The notes beneath the pieces are model-generated. The model made no database searches. It saw nothing but the letters and a program-made list of their open reading frames with translations, and was not told where the DNA came from. 64,000 nt of DNA. Origin: Flavobacterium lacustre. Lineage in GTDB: Bacteria > Bacteroidota > Bacteroidia > Flavobacteriales > Flavobacteriaceae. Position 1 is the first letter of the stretch. Every line of letters starts with the position of its first letter. The stretch spans positions 3,162,001 to 3,226,000 of the forward strand of contig NZ_CP114882.2 in NCBI RefSeq assembly GCF_027474525.2, given 5' to 3'. Made by a program: the position numbers and the translations under genes. Shown here in pieces: positions 47,550 to 55,733 of the stretch.

Positions 47550-49355
47550 ATGAGAAACAGCGCCGCAGCATCTGTCGATATTTCTTTCAAAAATCTAAGG
47601 CGATTGTATCTTTTTGCCTTGTTGACTATTGCTGTAACGGTACTTTTGAGCCAGCTTTTGATACAATACAATCTCAACAGTCAGTTGAGTGATTCCCGAA
47701 TTATTAATATTTCGGGAAAACAAAGAATGCTGAGTCAAAAATTGATAAAGGAGATTTTAATTCTCAATTTCGTAACCGATACGACCAAAAGCAAAGAGGA
47801 AATTACCCAAATCAACAAGACCATTTCACTTTGGAAATTTAACCAAAATGTATTGGAAAACGGAAATGACAGTCTGGGTTTTCCAAAAGAAAAAAGCAAA
47901 GCACTTGCTGCATTATTTAAAGGAATCAGACCAAATTTTAAAGCTATTATTGATGCTTCGGCCCTTTTTTTAGAAAATAAAAAAACAAAAAAAGAGTCTG
48001 CCGAAAATCAAAAATTAGTGCAAATAATCCTTAAAAACGAAGCTGTTTTTCTTTCGAAAATGAACCAAATTGTTGGCGAATATGACAAAGAAGCGCTCAA
48101 AAAAGTAACCTTACAAAGCAAAACTGAATATGCAATTCTGCTATTCACCATTTTAGTTTTACTGTTAGAATTCATTTTCATCTTCAAACCAACGAACAAA
48201 AAGGTTGAAAAACTCATTTCGAAACTTTTATTCTCCGAGAAAAAAGCACTGAAACTAGCACATGATACCGAAATCATCAGTGAAATAAAGGAAAACTCCG
48301 TCAAAGAATTGAAATCACTCAATTACGCCATGGAAAACACGCTGTTGTATTGCCGCGTTGCTCCGGATGGTTCTTTGATACATATTGGTGAGAAATTCTC
48401 GAAATTGCTGCAATACAATCCGTTTCTCTCGGACAAAACTTTTTCACAAGTGCTGACTCCAATAGAAAAAGAACAGCTTACAATTGACCGAATTATTTCC
48501 GAAAGACAACGAAGCGGCTGGCAAGGCGAACTTAATATAACCAATAGAAACGGAGAATCGATTTGGCTTGATTTATCGATGGTTCCCGTGACCATCAAAA
48601 AAGAAGAATCCGAGTTATTGATTATTTGTTTTGACATCACCGAACGTAAAAAAGCAGAACGCGAAGTCGATCGACTGAACACCGAAAATGTTACCGATAA
48701 AATCAATCAACAAAAAGTAATTTCGAGCAAGATTGTCGAAAATCAGGAAAACGAACAAAATCGTATTGCCCGAGAAATCCATGATGGAATTGGCCAAATG
48801 CTAACCGGATTAAAATTTAGCCTCGAAAGCATTAATTTAGACGATAAAGAAAAATCAGCACAAAAAATTGAGTATCTGAAAAAACTGTCTTTAGACATTA
48901 TAAAAGGAGTGCGAACCGCTACTTTCAACTTGATGCCACCAGAATTGAGCGATCATGGTATTGTTTCTTCTTTGGCAAAATTGACGCAGGAATTATCAAA
49001 ATTGACCGGAAAAAACATTCTGTTTTACAACAAAACCAATTTTGACAAACGACTCGATTCCTTGATTGAAATCAATATTTATCGATTGACGCAAGAAGCC
49101 ATAAACAACGCCATAAAATATGCGGATTCTACTCATATTATTGTGCAACTTTCGCACAGCAATAATATTTTGAGTATTACTATTGACGATAACGGAAAAG
49201 GGTTTGATGTTGTTGCCGCAGAAAAAAAGAGAAACAGCGAATCCGGAATGGGATTATTGTTCATGAAAGAACGGATTCAATACATCAACGGGCGTGTTTT
49301 TATTAACTCTATTCCAGGAGAAGGAACGCGAATCACGTTTAACATTCCCATTTAA
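47550..49355 (+). CDS. NarX-like nitrate/nitrite sensor histidine kinase
   Basis: The 601-residue membrane kinase starts at ATG 47550. Membrane helix 1 is about 19-39; a periplasmic helical region follows with a P-box-like motif at 50-66 (INISGKQRMLSQKL), the signature of PilJ/NarX nitrate-sensing domains. Helix 2 is about 193-214. Then come a PAS domain (about 262-378), a HisKA_3 segment with phospho-His411 (REIHDGIGQML) and a HATPase (NNAIKYA, DDNGKGFD). The response regulator gene is 128 bp downstream. It probably senses nitrate or nitrite outside and controls this island. Confidence 0.87.
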   Translation: MRNSAAASVDISFKNLRRLYLFALLTIAVTVLLSQLLIQYNLNSQLSDSRIINISGKQRMLSQKLIKEILILNFVTDTTKSKEEITQINKTISLWKFNQNVLENGNDSLGFPKEKSKALAALFKGIRPNFKAIIDASALFLENKKTKKESAENQKLVQIILKNEAVFLSKMNQIVGEYDKEALKKVTLQSKTEYAILLFTILVLLLEFIFIFKPTNKKVEKLISKLLFSEKKALKLAHDTEIISEIKENSVKELKSLNYAMENTLLYCRVAPDGSLIHIGEKFSKLLQYNPFLSDKTFSQVLTPIEKEQLTIDRIISERQRSGWQGELNITNRNGESIWLDLSMVPVTIKKEESELLIICFDITERKKAEREVDRLNTENVTDKINQQKVISSKIVENQENEQNRIAREIHDGIGQMLTGLKFSLESINLDDKEKSAQKIEYLKKLSLDIIKGVRTATFNLMPPELSDHGIVSSLAKLTQELSKLTGKNILFYNKTNFDKRLDSLIEINIYRLTQEAINNAIKYADSTHIIVQLSHSNNILSITIDDNGKGFDVVAAEKKRNSESGMGLLFMKERIQYINGRVFINSIPGEGTRITFNIPI

Positions 49356-49356
49356 C

Positions 49357-49395
49357 AGATTTCAGTTTACAATCTGAATATGAAATCTGAAATCT
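49357..49395. repeat. Inverted repeat with 7-bp periodic units after the kinase gene
   Basis: Perfect 9-bp arms AGATTTCAG (49357-49365) and CTGAAATCT (49387-49395) flank units close to TCTGAAT, ATGAAAT and CTGAAAT in 7-bp steps. Confidence 0.6.
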
Positions 49396-49418
49396 ATCTT
49401 TTTTATTTATTCAAAAAA

Positions 49419-49455
49419 TACGTATATTAGCCCTTCATTTAGATGAATATACGTA
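49419..49455. promoter_or_regulatory. Inverted TACGTATATT pair upstream of the response regulator
   Basis: TACGTATATT (49419-49428) and AATATACGTA (49446-49455) are exact reverse complements with a 17-bp spacer, 29 bp before the response regulator ATG. The TACGTA core also occurs in the nasA and narK upstream sites, suggesting feedback control. Confidence 0.55.
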
Positions 49456-49483
49456 ATAAACCGATTTTAAAATTAAGTAAGTT

Positions 49484-50143
49484 ATGAATAATACTATTCG
49501 AGTTGTTTTAGCAGATGATCACGTATTTGTTAGAGACGGAATCAAATCATTATTAGAAAACGAAGCCAATATTGAAGTGGTTGGCGAAGCCACAGATGGC
49601 TTAGAAGCACTAAAAATGGTAGAAACAACTCATCCTGATTTACTTATTTTAGACATTCGTATGCCTAATCTAACCGGAATTGAAGTCGTAGAAAAATTAA
49701 GAAGCCAAAACAATTTGGTTAAAATCGTAATGCTTTCCATGCATGAATCCGAAGAATACGTATTAAAATCAATCAAAGCCGGAGCAGATGGTTATTTGTT
49801 GAAAGGATCCAGTAAAGAAGAGTTCCTTAAAGCTTTACATACTGTCTCAAATGGAGGAAAATATTTTAGTGGTGACATCTCCTCTATTTTAATAGGACAA
49901 CTTACAAATCCTACTGCAGTTCAGGAAACAAAACCAGCACAGGAAGACGAATTGATGATTACCAAACGAGAAAAAGAAATTCTAAAGCTTCTTTTATCGG
50001 GAAAAGGAAACAAAGAAATTGCAGAAGCTTTAGACATCAGCAAACGAACTGCCGAAGTACACCGTTTCAATTTGATGAAAAAATTAAAAGTCAAAAATCT
50101 GATGGAACTTTCTAATAAAGCAAATGAATTTGCTTTGTTGTAA
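49484..50143 (+). CDS. NarL/FixJ-family response regulator
   Basis: The 219-residue regulator has a receiver domain with acidic pair Asp11/Asp12, phospho-acceptor Asp57 (LLILDIRMP) and Lys107 (LLKGSS), and a LuxR-type HTH at about 155-212 (TKREKEILKLLLSGKGNKEIAE, split by the turn ALDISKRT). It lies directly after the NarX-like kinase and is its likely partner. Probable targets are the adjacent nir, nar, nrt and nas promoters. Confidence 0.92.
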   Translation: MNNTIRVVLADDHVFVRDGIKSLLENEANIEVVGEATDGLEALKMVETTHPDLLILDIRMPNLTGIEVVEKLRSQNNLVKIVMLSMHESEEYVLKSIKAGADGYLLKGSSKEEFLKALHTVSNGGKYFSGDISSILIGQLTNPTAVQETKPAQEDELMITKREKEILKLLLSGKGNKEIAEALDISKRTAEVHRFNLMKKLKVKNLMELSNKANEFALL

Positions 50144-50202
50144 TATTTTTTGCTCCGTATTTCTGTTTCAATCATTCAAAAACTACGTAAAATCATAAAA
50201 TT

Positions 50203-50292
50203 ACGTATAAATACTTAATTATATTTAAAAAACTGCGAAAACACAGGTTTTAACTAAGTTATAATACTTATTTTCGTTAAAAAATATAAGTA
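50203..50292 (+). promoter_or_regulatory. narK operator region
   Basis: The near-palindrome ACGTATAAATACTT lies at 50203-50216. Nearer the gene, TACTTAT (50265-50271) and ATAAGTA (50286-50292) form an inverted pair ending 2 bp before the ATG at 50295. No clean TAnnTTTG is present; TATTTTCG at 50269-50276 differs at one position. Confidence 0.6.
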
Positions 50293-50294
50293 TT

Positions 50295-51785
50295 ATGACA
50301 GCAACAAATTCCTTATCACAATCCCACAGAATATTATTTCTGAACACTCTGGCCTTTACGGTATGTTTCGCTTGTTGGACCTTAAACGGAGTTTTAGTAA
50401 CCTACTTAGTAGATAACGGCATTTTTCATTGGAGTGTGGTTCAAGTAGGATGGCTATTAGGAATTCCTATTTTAACCGGTTCTATTATGCGTTTACCAAT
50501 AGGTATTCTTACTGATAAATTTGGTGGTAAATACGTATTTTCTTTATTACTCCTCCTCTGCTCTATTCCTTTATTTTTGCTGCCTTTAGCAAACAGTTTT
50601 TTTATGTTTGCCCTTTTAAGCTTTTTGTTCGGAATGGTAGGAACCAGCTTTGCTGTTGGTATTGGCTATACTTCGATTTGGTATCCAAAAGAATGGCAAG
50701 GAAGAGCTTTGGGAATTTTCGGAATGGGAAATGCGGGCGCAGCCATTACCACTTTTTTGGCACCATCATTATTGAATCATTTTTCAATAGATGACCCACA
50801 AAATGGTTGGAAATTATTACCTATATTATATGGTTTTGCACTAGTAATTATTGGAATTTTATTCTTGATTTTTGCCAAAAATAAAAAAATAGAAAACCAC
50901 ACCAAAACGGTTTCTCAAATGTTACAATCGTTAAAAAGTGTGCGCGTTTGGCGCTTTGGAGCCTATTATTTCTTAGTATTTGGATGTTTCGTAGCCTATT
51001 CACAATGGTTGTTACCTAACTTCATGAATGTGTATCAAACCAGCTTAGTTATGGGCGGATTATTCGCTACTATGTTCAGTTTACCTTCGGGAGTTATCCG
51101 TGCTTTTGGCGGGTTTTTATCTGATAAATTTGGTGCGCGAAAAGTGATGTATTGGGTTTTAGGATCTTCAGTAATTTTGAGCGCATTGTTGATGGTTCCA
51201 AAAATGGACATTACCACAACCGGACCAGGTGTTTTGGCAACCAAAAAAGGTTCAATTACAATGGTTTCTGATACGAAAGTAACAATTGGCGATACTGAAT
51301 TTCCGATTGTACAAAAAATAGAAAAACCAGAAGAAAACTCCATTTTTCCAACCCGAACTTCATGGCAACAAGTTGTGGTCAGTCAGAATCAGGAAGTAAA
51401 GAAAAAAGAATTGTTAGCCAAAGGAATTACGCATATCAACTTTGATGCGAATATGTGGGTGTACTTAGTTTTGGTAATTCTAATTGGTATTTCATGGGGA
51501 ATTGGGAAAGCGGCCGTTTACAAACACATACCGGAATATTTCCCAACCGAAGTAGGTGTTGTAGGCGGAATGGTAGGAATGATCGGCGGATTAGGAGGTT
51601 TCTTTGGTCCAATTATATTTAGTTATTTGCTGACTTCAACCGGAATCTGGTCTAGTTCTTGGATATTTATACTTTTATTCTCTGCTATTTGTTTGATTTG
51701 GATGCACATTACCGTAACGAAAATCATGAACGAAAAGCAACCTGATTTATCTAAAGTGATGGAAAGACAATCTTCCAGAAAATAA
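50295..51785 (+). CDS. narK: NarK-type nitrate/nitrite MFS transporter with loop insertion
   Basis: The 496-residue major facilitator has both nitrate signatures: GMGNAGAA (143-150) and GGLGGFFGP (431-439). Arg66 and Arg269 match the NarK substrate-binding arginines. MFS motif A-type loops follow TM2 (DKFGGK) and TM8 (DKFGARK). An extra segment of about 80 residues (about 303-386) lies between predicted TM9 and TM10 and should face the periplasm; it is absent from E. coli NarK. The protein probably brings nitrate in for assimilation. It follows the two-component genes and has its own operator and terminator. Confidence 0.93.
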   Translation: MTATNSLSQSHRILFLNTLAFTVCFACWTLNGVLVTYLVDNGIFHWSVVQVGWLLGIPILTGSIMRLPIGILTDKFGGKYVFSLLLLLCSIPLFLLPLANSFFMFALLSFLFGMVGTSFAVGIGYTSIWYPKEWQGRALGIFGMGNAGAAITTFLAPSLLNHFSIDDPQNGWKLLPILYGFALVIIGILFLIFAKNKKIENHTKTVSQMLQSLKSVRVWRFGAYYFLVFGCFVAYSQWLLPNFMNVYQTSLVMGGLFATMFSLPSGVIRAFGGFLSDKFGARKVMYWVLGSSVILSALLMVPKMDITTTGPGVLATKKGSITMVSDTKVTIGDTEFPIVQKIEKPEENSIFPTRTSWQQVVVSQNQEVKKKELLAKGITHINFDANMWVYLVLVILIGISWGIGKAAVYKHIPEYFPTEVGVVGGMVGMIGGLGGFFGPIIFSYLLTSTGIWSSSWIFILLFSAICLIWMHITVTKIMNEKQPDLSKVMERQSSRK

Positions 51786-51802
51786 AAAAAAGACATATTG
51801 AG

Positions 51803-51838
51803 AAAGCCTTTGAACACGTTCAAAGGCTTTTTTTTTTG
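51803..51838 (+). terminator. Rho-independent terminator of narK
   Basis: A perfect stem AAAGCCTTTGAA/TTCAAAGGCTTT with CACG loop and T-run lies 18 bp after narK. Confidence 0.9.
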
Positions 51839-51852
51839 CGTTCAATTAGACG

Positions 51853-51860
51853 TATATTTG
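51853..51860 (+). promoter_or_regulatory. TAnnTTTG -7 element for DUF4265
   Basis: TATATTTG lies 67 bp before the DUF4265 ATG and is preceded by ACG, giving one TACGTAT-like half-site (ACGTATAT). Confidence 0.45.
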
Positions 51861-51927
51861 ATTTTTAAATCAATTCCAAATGATTCCCAAATAGCGAATC
51901 TTTAATTTGGCATTCAAAATACAGATA

Positions 51928-52389
51928 ATGAAAGAACAAGAAACTAGTGTAAAAATACTTTTTAGATTTTTTAGCACTATTTTAAATGAATGGACCGTTG
52001 AGAATTTATGGGCTACCACTATTAACGCCGAAGAAGGATTGTACAAACTGGATAATATTCCTTTTTATGCCTCAGTTTCTTGTGGTGATATTGTGTTAGC
52101 CGAATTTGACGAAACCGAAAACAAATTGACTTATCGAGAAACGATTATACATTCCGGAAATTCAACTATCCAAGTTATTCTCAACGATAAATCTTTTGTT
52201 ATAAATGATGTACGCGAATTTTTCACTAGTTTGGGTTGCGAATCAGAAAAGTTCAACGACGATTACTTTGTTATGGAAATACCTGCTACTGCAGATTATA
52301 CACCAATTAGAGAGAAACTAATAGAACTGGAAGAAAACAATATCATAACGTATGCAGAACCCAATCTGTCCAAAAATCATTGGTATTAA
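51928..52389 (+). CDS. DUF4265 protein
   Basis: The 153-residue protein from ATG 51928 matches DUF4265: WTVENLWATTINAEEGLYKLDNIPFYASVSCGDIV, split here as WTVENLWA and LDNIPFYA..SCGDIVLAEF. The C-terminal half is a separate alpha/beta region. No membrane segment or signal is seen, and the function is unknown. It stands alone between narK and the convergent nrt operon, and its link to nitrate metabolism is only positional. Confidence 0.78.
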   Translation: MKEQETSVKILFRFFSTILNEWTVENLWATTINAEEGLYKLDNIPFYASVSCGDIVLAEFDETENKLTYRETIIHSGNSTIQVILNDKSFVINDVREFFTSLGCESEKFNDDYFVMEIPATADYTPIREKLIELEENNIITYAEPNLSKNHWY

Positions 52390-52445
52390 AATAGGATTAT
52401 AACTCAAAATAAATTCTTGATTGGTTATACGCATCATTAAAATCA

Positions 52446-52479
52446 AAATCCCCGTAATGACTATCATTACAGGGATTTA
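52446..52479. terminator. Bidirectional terminator between DUF4265 and nrtD
   Basis: Stem AAATCCCCGTAATG / CATTACAGGGATTT with one mismatch separates two convergent genes. Confidence 0.82.
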
Positions 52480-52501
52480 ACCATAAACAAATTAAATAAA
52501 A

Positions 52502-53308
52502 CTAACTTTTATACACCACTCCCATATCTTCAATAGAGAATTTATCGGTTAAGAGGTGTAATAATCGATCACGTAGTTCGATATATTCCGGCATTTTTAC
52601 AATTTCGATTTTGTTTCTTGGTCTTGGCAAATGCACTTCTACAATTTCTCTGATTGTTGAAGCAGGACCGTCATTTAAAACCACAATTCTGTCTGATAAA
52701 AACAAGGCTTCTTCGATATCGTGGGTAATCATGATGATGGTTTTATCTCGGTTATTGAGATTCCATAATTTTAATACTTCGAGTTGCATGGAGCTTTTTG
52801 TAAAGGCATCCAAAGCGCCAAAAGGCTCATCTAACAATAAAACTCCCGGATTGATGGCAAAAGCTCTGGCAATAGCAACTCTTTGTTTCATTCCTCCTGA
52901 TAATTGTCCTGGTAATTTATCTCGGTGCGAAAGTAAATTCACCATTTTTAGATTGTAATCCACGATTTCGTGTTTTTCTTTTTTCGAACAATCCATAACC
53001 GAATCAACGGCTTGAAAAATATTTTCATGAACTGACATCCAAGGCAAAAGAGAGTAGTTTTGGAAAACGATTCCTCGGTCCGGCCCAGGTCCTTTTATTG
53101 TTTTTCCGCCTAGTTCAACTGTTCCTCCTGTTGGAGTCAACATTCCGGCAATAGCGTTCATAATAGTTGATTTTCCACAACCGGAGTGACCAATAATGGA
53201 GATGATTTCTCCTTTTTTGATAGATAGATTAATATCTCTTACTGCAGTATATTTCCCTTTTGGTGTTGGAAATGATATTTCTAAATTTTTTATTTCTAAA
53301 TAGCTCAT
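52502..53308 (-). CDS. nrtD: Nitrate ABC transporter ATP-binding protein
   Basis: The 268-residue ATPase has Walker A GHSGCGKST, signature LSGGMKQRVAIARA and Walker B LLLDEPFGALDA, all intact. It matches the NrtD/SsuB/TauB group and, unlike NrtC, lacks a fused substrate-binding domain. It is the last gene of the porin-nrtA-nrtB-nrtD operon. The 190-bp gap before it holds repeats rather than a gene. Confidence 0.9.
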   Translation of the reverse strand: MSYLEIKNLEISFPTPKGKYTAVRDINLSIKKGEIISIIGHSGCGKSTIMNAIAGMLTPTGGTVELGGKTIKGPGPDRGIVFQNYSLLPWMSVHENIFQAVDSVMDCSKKEKHEIVDYNLKMVNLLSHRDKLPGQLSGGMKQRVAIARAFAINPGVLLLDEPFGALDAFTKSSMQLEVLKLWNLNNRDKTIIMITHDIEEALFLSDRIVVLNDGPASTIREIVEVHLPRPRNKIEIVKMPEYIELRDRLLHLLTDKFSIEDMGVVYKS

Positions 53309-53315
53309 GACTTTT

Positions 53316-53371
53316 GGGTGTTAGGTTCTGGGTGTTGGGTGTTGGGTGTTGGGTTTTTGGTGTTGGGTTGC
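53316..53371. repeat. 7-bp tandem repeat, about eight GGGTGTT units
   Basis: Units of GGGTGTT and near-variants run from 53316 to 53371, starting 8 bp from the nrtD start codon in the transcript leader. Confidence 0.85.
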
Positions 53372-53393
53372 GTGAGTGATGGCAGTGGAGCTC

Positions 53394-53425
53394 TTTTTTG
53401 AGCCGATTTTTTTCGGCTCAAAAAA
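53394..53425 (-). terminator. Intra-operon hairpin between nrtB and nrtD
   Basis: Arms TTTTTTGAGCCGA and TCGGCTCAAAAAA (13 bp, perfect) with a T6 loop. In the nrtB-to-nrtD direction it resembles a partial terminator or a processing stem. It borders a GC-richer stretch (53427-53472) that may be a dispersed repeat. Confidence 0.6.
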
Positions 53426-53426
53426 A

Positions 53427-53472
53427 GCAGGAACGGACAGCACGACCCGAAGTTTTACGGAGGGTCACGCCC
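53427..53472. repeat. Possible dispersed flavobacterial repeat element
   Basis: This GC-richer patch contains GGACAGCACGACCCGAAG and GGAGGGTCACGCCC. It contrasts with the AT-rich surroundings and resembles recurrent intergenic sequences I associate with Bacteroidota genomes. That it recurs in this genome is not shown within the window. Confidence 0.4.
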
Positions 53473-53498
53473 AAAATAAAAACTTAATGCTTTTAAAA

Positions 53499-54386
53499 CT
53501 ACGCTTTGTAAGCGACTTTATTTTCGATAAAAGTGAAGATTCGGTCGAAAAGCAATCCTACAATTCCGATGATAAGAATGGCCGAAATTACTTTTTCGAG
53601 GCTTAATGCGTTCCAGCTGTCCCAAACGAAGAACCCGATTCCTGCTCCTCCTGAAAGCATTTCGCCGGCAACAATTACCAACCAAGCTACACTGATACTC
53701 AATCGCAAACCTGTGATAATGTGTGGCAAACTGTACGGAATTAAGATTTTGGTCAAGTATCTCATTTTAGAAAAACCAAATGCTTTGGCTACGTTTTTAT
53801 GGTCTTGCGGAATGGATGCTACGCCAAAAGATGTGTTAATGAGCGTGGACCACAAGGAAGTGATGAAAACAATAAATATCGTTGCGAGACCGGTATCTTT
53901 GAAAACCACTAAGCCAATTGGGAACCAAGCTAAGGGCGAAACGGGTTTTAGCAATTGTACGATTGGATAAAAAATTTGTTTGCAAATGGTGCTTGCTCCC
54001 ATTAAAATTCCAACTGGAATAGCGATTAATGACCCTAATAGAAATCCTATCAATACTGTTTTTATAGAATTGAATAATTGCAATCCAATTCCTTTATCAT
54101 TGGGTCCGTAATCATAAAACGGGTCGCTTAACATTTCTTTTAAAACGGTTAAAGTGGCTGTTGGAGTTGGAAGTGCATTTTGGGTATACGCGCTTAAAAG
54201 ACTCCAAAATCCGCCAAAAAGCAGCAATCCTAAAGCTGCAAACAAAACAGATTTTGATTTTGCAAGGATTGTATTTAATACCAAAAGGTATTTACTATTT
54301 TCTTCGAAAAAACTTTTTCTTGTCGCTGTCGAAACATTTATTTCTTGCTCTAGTGCATCGATTGTTAGTGTGTTTTTGTCAGACAT
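53499..54386 (-). CDS. nrtB: Nitrate ABC transporter permease
   Basis: The 295-residue inner-membrane protein has about six membrane segments after a 40-residue cytoplasmic N-terminus. The BPD-type permease loop motif for ATPase docking is visible (FGVASIPQDHKNVAKAFG). It fits the NrtB/SsuC/TauC permeases. nrtA is 89 bp upstream. Confidence 0.9.
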   Translation of the reverse strand: MSDKNTLTIDALEQEINVSTATRKSFFEENSKYLLVLNTILAKSKSVLFAALGLLLFGGFWSLLSAYTQNALPTPTATLTVLKEMLSDPFYDYGPNDKGIGLQLFNSIKTVLIGFLLGSLIAIPVGILMGASTICKQIFYPIVQLLKPVSPLAWFPIGLVVFKDTGLATIFIVFITSLWSTLINTSFGVASIPQDHKNVAKAFGFSKMRYLTKILIPYSLPHIITGLRLSISVAWLVIVAGEMLSGGAGIGFFVWDSWNALSLEKVISAILIIGIVGLLFDRIFTFIENKVAYKA

Positions 54387-54475
54387 GGTATTGAAATTTA
54401 GTTTTAATTAATGTTGTTGTTTCTCTAAAACCCTCTCCAAATGAGAGGGAATAGTGGCTTTATGTTTTTATTTAT

Positions 54476-55705
54476 TTATCGTTTAACTACTTTTAAATAA
54501 GCTGCAGGATTTGCAGGATCAAAAACGGTTTTATCCATTGTTAGAGAAAACGGTTTCATATCGTCATTCGGTACTTTTATCTTCATGCTGGCTGCCACTT
54601 CTTTGTACAAATCATCTAAGATTAATTTATCGGCAATAGCAGCATAATTAGGTGCTTCTTTTAAATATCCAAAACGTACAAACTGTGCCATCGCCCATAT
54701 TGCGTGTGATTTACGAGGGAAGTTGACCATTCCGCCTTTGTGAAACAACATGTAATCGTTATCATATACTTCAACTCCTTGGTTACAACCCAAATTATAA
54801 TCACCCATTAATCTGGCTTCAATTACATCAGCCGGAGCATTTACATACGGTGCTTTACCGATAATTGCTGCTGCTTTTTTACGATTGGCAGGAACATCTA
54901 ACCATTTGCAGGCTTCCATTACGGCTTTCATTACTTTTACTAAATCGGCTTTTCTTTTGGCACTAAAATCTTTGTTTACTACCAATGCTTTTTCGGGATG
55001 ATCTTTCCAAATATCTTGTGAAGCGACTTGTGTAAATCCGATGCCTTGCTTTACAGCAACACCACCCCAAGGCTCTCCTACGCAATAGCCATCCATATTA
55101 CCCACTTTCATATTGGCTACCATTTGCGGAGGTGGAATCGTGATAATTTTTACTGCTTTTTGGTTCAAACCAGCAACTGACATCCAGTTACGCAACCATA
55201 AATCGTGTGTTCCTCCAGGAAAAGTCATTGCAAAAGTCACTTCTTTTTCGGCTTTCAATTTAGCAGCAACGACTGGTGTTACTTTATTCATTTGTTTGAA
55301 ACCTACTTTCCCGCAAAAGTCATTTGAAAGTGTAATTGCTTGTCCGTTTACGTTCAACATCATCGCAATTTTCATTTCAGAACCTGCTTTTCCTCCTACT
55401 CCTGTGTAAACTGAAAAAGGCATGGAATACAAACAATGAGCGCCGTCTAATTCGCCTGTTAAGATTTTATCACGAACATTTGCCCAAGACGATTCTTTGG
55501 TCACAACAACCTCAACACCATATTTCTTGAACAATCCTAATTCTTTTGCCATCACTATTGGCGAACAATCCGTAAGTGGAATAAATCCTAATCGAACAGG
55601 ATCATTTTGAGCGTTTACTGTTGTAAAAGCTGTACTTAATACGGTTAACAAAATCATCATAGATGCCGTTAAACGCTTTGCTATTTGTTTTTTTATCGTT
55701 TTCAT
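54476..55705 (-). CDS. nrtA: CmpA/NrtA-family nitrate-binding protein
   Basis: The 409-residue protein has a signal peptide (MKTIKKQIAKRLTASMMILL...VNAQ). The periplasmic binding domain has RLGFIPLTDCSPIVMAKELG, MTFPGGTHDLWLRNW and GYCVGEPWGG, matching NrtA/CmpA nitrate or bicarbonate binders. Nitrate is favoured by its neighbours. No lipobox is seen, so it should be free in the periplasm, unlike cyanobacterial lipoprotein NrtA. It lies 28 bp after the porin gene. Confidence 0.92.
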   Translation of the reverse strand: MKTIKKQIAKRLTASMMILLTVLSTAFTTVNAQNDPVRLGFIPLTDCSPIVMAKELGLFKKYGVEVVVTKESSWANVRDKILTGELDGAHCLYSMPFSVYTGVGGKAGSEMKIAMMLNVNGQAITLSNDFCGKVGFKQMNKVTPVVAAKLKAEKEVTFAMTFPGGTHDLWLRNWMSVAGLNQKAVKIITIPPPQMVANMKVGNMDGYCVGEPWGGVAVKQGIGFTQVASQDIWKDHPEKALVVNKDFSAKRKADLVKVMKAVMEACKWLDVPANRKKAAAIIGKAPYVNAPADVIEARLMGDYNLGCNQGVEVYDNDYMLFHKGGMVNFPRKSHAIWAMAQFVRFGYLKEAPNYAAIADKLILDDLYKEVAASMKIKVPNDDMKPFSLTMDKTVFDPANPAAYLKVVKR

Positions 55706-55733
55706 GTTGAATGGATTTAAAAAGTAAGGGTAA

